From Cyanobacteria bacterium OH_SFB_17 (GTDB lineage: Bacteria; Cyanobacteriota; Vampirovibrionia; Gastranaerophilales; Gastranaerophilaceae), in the NCBI GenBank assembly GCA_023395735.1, contig JAEWYI010000074.1, forward strand, positions 1 to 30,785: 30,785 nt of DNA, in the 5' to 3' direction. Position numbers and translations under genes: made by a program. The notes beneath the pieces were generated by a model. The model was not told the origin of the DNA. It searched no databases and worked only from the letters and a program-made list of their open reading frames with translations. Positions 29,981-30,785 of the stretch are shown piece after piece; positions within the stretch are counted from its first letter, which is position 1, and every line of letters starts with the position of its first letter.

Positions 29981-30020
29981 AGGACTTTAGCGAGAGTTTA
30001 CTCGAGCAGTGCCTCGCAGA
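29981..30020. other. GC-richer stem-loop element after glmS
   Basis: In the AT-rich gap between glmS and trmFO, GCGAG (29990-29994) pairs with CTCGC (30013-30017), and an alternative CGAG/CTCG hairpin (29991-30004) lies inside. No U-tract follows on either strand, so it is not a normal terminator. It may be an intergenic repeat or a small structured RNA end. The rest of 29948-30101 shows no gene. Confidence 0.35.
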
Positions 30021-30101
30021 GAAAAAAGTGACACTATTAAATAACGTTAAAAACCTATTTTCTATCATTTTCATTGCACTCAGAAAACCCAAGGACTCTT
30101 A

Positions 30102-30785
30102 TTATTTAGCCAAATTTTCTAAATATTCAATCGAACGGTTTGCCATTAAATTATTTTTAAATTTCTTATTTCGACGCTCTTGTTTGGGAATAAGGGTTTT
30201 ATCCACAGGTTCTAAAATTCCCCAATTTGAATTTATCGGCTGGAATTTTTCATGCGCTGGATCTGAAATATAAGCACATAAAGCGCCCAAAACCGTCGTT
30301 TTAGGTAATTCCAAAAGCGATTTCTCCCTCGCCCCTTGTGGGAGAGGGTTGGGGAGAGGGGATTCAAAAGTACTCAAAAATCTTGCCATATTTATCCCTG
30401 CAAGCATACCTGTTGCTATTGATTCTGTATAGCCTTCGGTGCCTGTGATTTGACCTGCAAAGAACAAATCTTCACGGCTTCTTGCTTGAAGAGTAGCGTT
30501 CAAAACTTTCGGACTGTTAATAAACGTATTTCGATGCATAACCCCGTATCTTACAATATTTGCATCTTCCAGCCCCGGAATGGAATGTATTAATTCTTTT
30601 TGAGCTCCCCATTTCAAATTTGTCTGAAACCCTACCATATTGTAAAGAGTTTTGGCTGAATTGTCCTGTCTCAACTGAACAACAGCATAATTTTCTTCGC
30701 CTGTTCTTTTGTCGACAAGCCCTACAGGTTTCATAGGCCCAAAACGTAAAGTATCAACTCCTCGAGAGGCAATGACTTCAACAGG
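30102..30785 (-). CDS. trmFO: tRNA (uracil-54-C5) methyltransferase TrmFO, 3' part, with in-frame palindromic insertion
   Basis: TrmFO makes ribothymidine-54 in tRNA using methylenetetrahydrofolate and FAD. Only the C-terminal 227 residues are in the window; the frame is open to the right edge, beginning PVEVIASRGVDTLRFGPM. The diagnostic blocks are LRQDN, YNMVGFQTNLKW, IPGLEDANIVRYGVMHRNTFI, LFFAGQITGTEGYTESIATGM and TTVLGALCAYI. Between NMARFLSTFE and LLELPKTT is an extra run, SPLPNPLPQGAREKS, encoded by the same C-rich palindrome as in polA. The surrounding sequence looks fully conserved, so the gene is probably functional. It is convergent with glmS. Confidence 0.93.
   Translation of the reverse strand, partial: PVEVIASRGVDTLRFGPMKPVGLVDKRTGEENYAVVQLRQDNSAKTLYNMVGFQTNLKWGAQKELIHSIPGLEDANIVRYGVMHRNTFINSPKVLNATLQARSREDLFFAGQITGTEGYTESIATGMLAGINMARFLSTFESPLPNPLPQGAREKSLLELPKTTVLGALCAYISDPAHEKFQPINSNWGILEPVDKTLIPKQERRNKKFKNNLMANRSIEYLENLAK
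30326..30361 (-). repeat. C-rich palindromic element inside trmFO
   Basis: On the gene strand, CCCCTCTCCCCAA is followed by CCCTCTCCC / GGGCGAGGG, a 9-bp hairpin with one mismatch and a 5-base loop (plus-strand arms 30326-30334 and 30340-30348). Box order, spacing and orientation relative to the gene match the polA copy at 13897-13934. It is read in frame as PLPNPLPQGARE. Confidence 0.85.

Noticed and set aside
30028..30273. Plus-strand open frame of 81 codons after glmS
   Set aside because: Most of it is antisense to conserved trmFO residues, and no ribosome site or domain is visible.

Overview
The window is a stretch of ordinary low-GC bacterial chromosome: dense, mostly single-copy housekeeping genes on both strands, with no rRNA, phage or complete insertion sequence. 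The gene set points to a diderm with a KDO-type lipopolysaccharide (kdsC, kdsD, lptC-like, lptA-like, a glycosyltransferase family 9 enzyme). Three type IV pilin-like proteins beginning with FTLAE or YTLAE and ending in a DxNGxxKPNxxGxDxF motif, and small proteins with N-terminal 'NFGA' or 'ISFTG' tags, resemble proteins I associate with gut Vampirovibrionia/Melainabacteria (Gastranaerophilales). That assignment is an inference from memory, not a search result.

Layout. 1-1200: tRNA-Gln(UUG), then an XRE regulator and a pseudopilin transcribed divergently, closed by a 24-bp perfect inverted-repeat terminator. 1200-5200: a chemoreceptor without an evident HAMP domain, a small hypothetical gene, and an aroE-hisF pair. 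5200-12550: a family 9 glycosyltransferase converging on a long leftward run (lptC-like, lptA-like, TPR protein, dprA, a small membrane-anchored protein, topA). 12650-17330: polA, a small secreted protein, an NFGA-tagged protein and an acyl-ACP thioesterase. 17390-21060: a second pseudopilin, mutL and a solitary DNA methyltransferase. 21160-23150: an ISFTG-tagged protein, uppP, queD and an unusual 410-bp queD leader. 23155-24300: a third pseudopilin with a divergent, frameshifted XRE gene, flanked by inverted degenerate octamer arrays. 24290-27950: kdsC, kdsD, a small STAS-like protein, and a translationally coupled operon of an M48 metalloprotease with two paralogous secreted proteins. 28100-end: glmS and the 3' part of trmFO.

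Themes. Envelope building dominates: GlmS makes glucosamine-6-P, KdsD and KdsC make KDO precursors, LptC/LptA-like proteins carry LPS, UppP recycles the lipid carrier, and GT9 decorates glycans. DNA maintenance genes (topA, dprA, polA, mutL, methyltransferase) are interleaved.

Most unusual: (1) a C-rich palindromic element inserted in frame inside both polA and trmFO, and a different GC-rich palindrome inside the secreted-protein gene after polA; (2) two XRE/pseudopilin divergent cassettes, one with a broken regulator whose start codon lies in the pilin promoter and which is bracketed by inverted 8-bp-periodic arrays; (3) a duplicated 97-bp leader before queD, the upstream copy carrying its own Shine-Dalgarno sequence and an 18-codon ORF; (4) shared prepilin oddities: Ala at -1 and a second Glu at +18.
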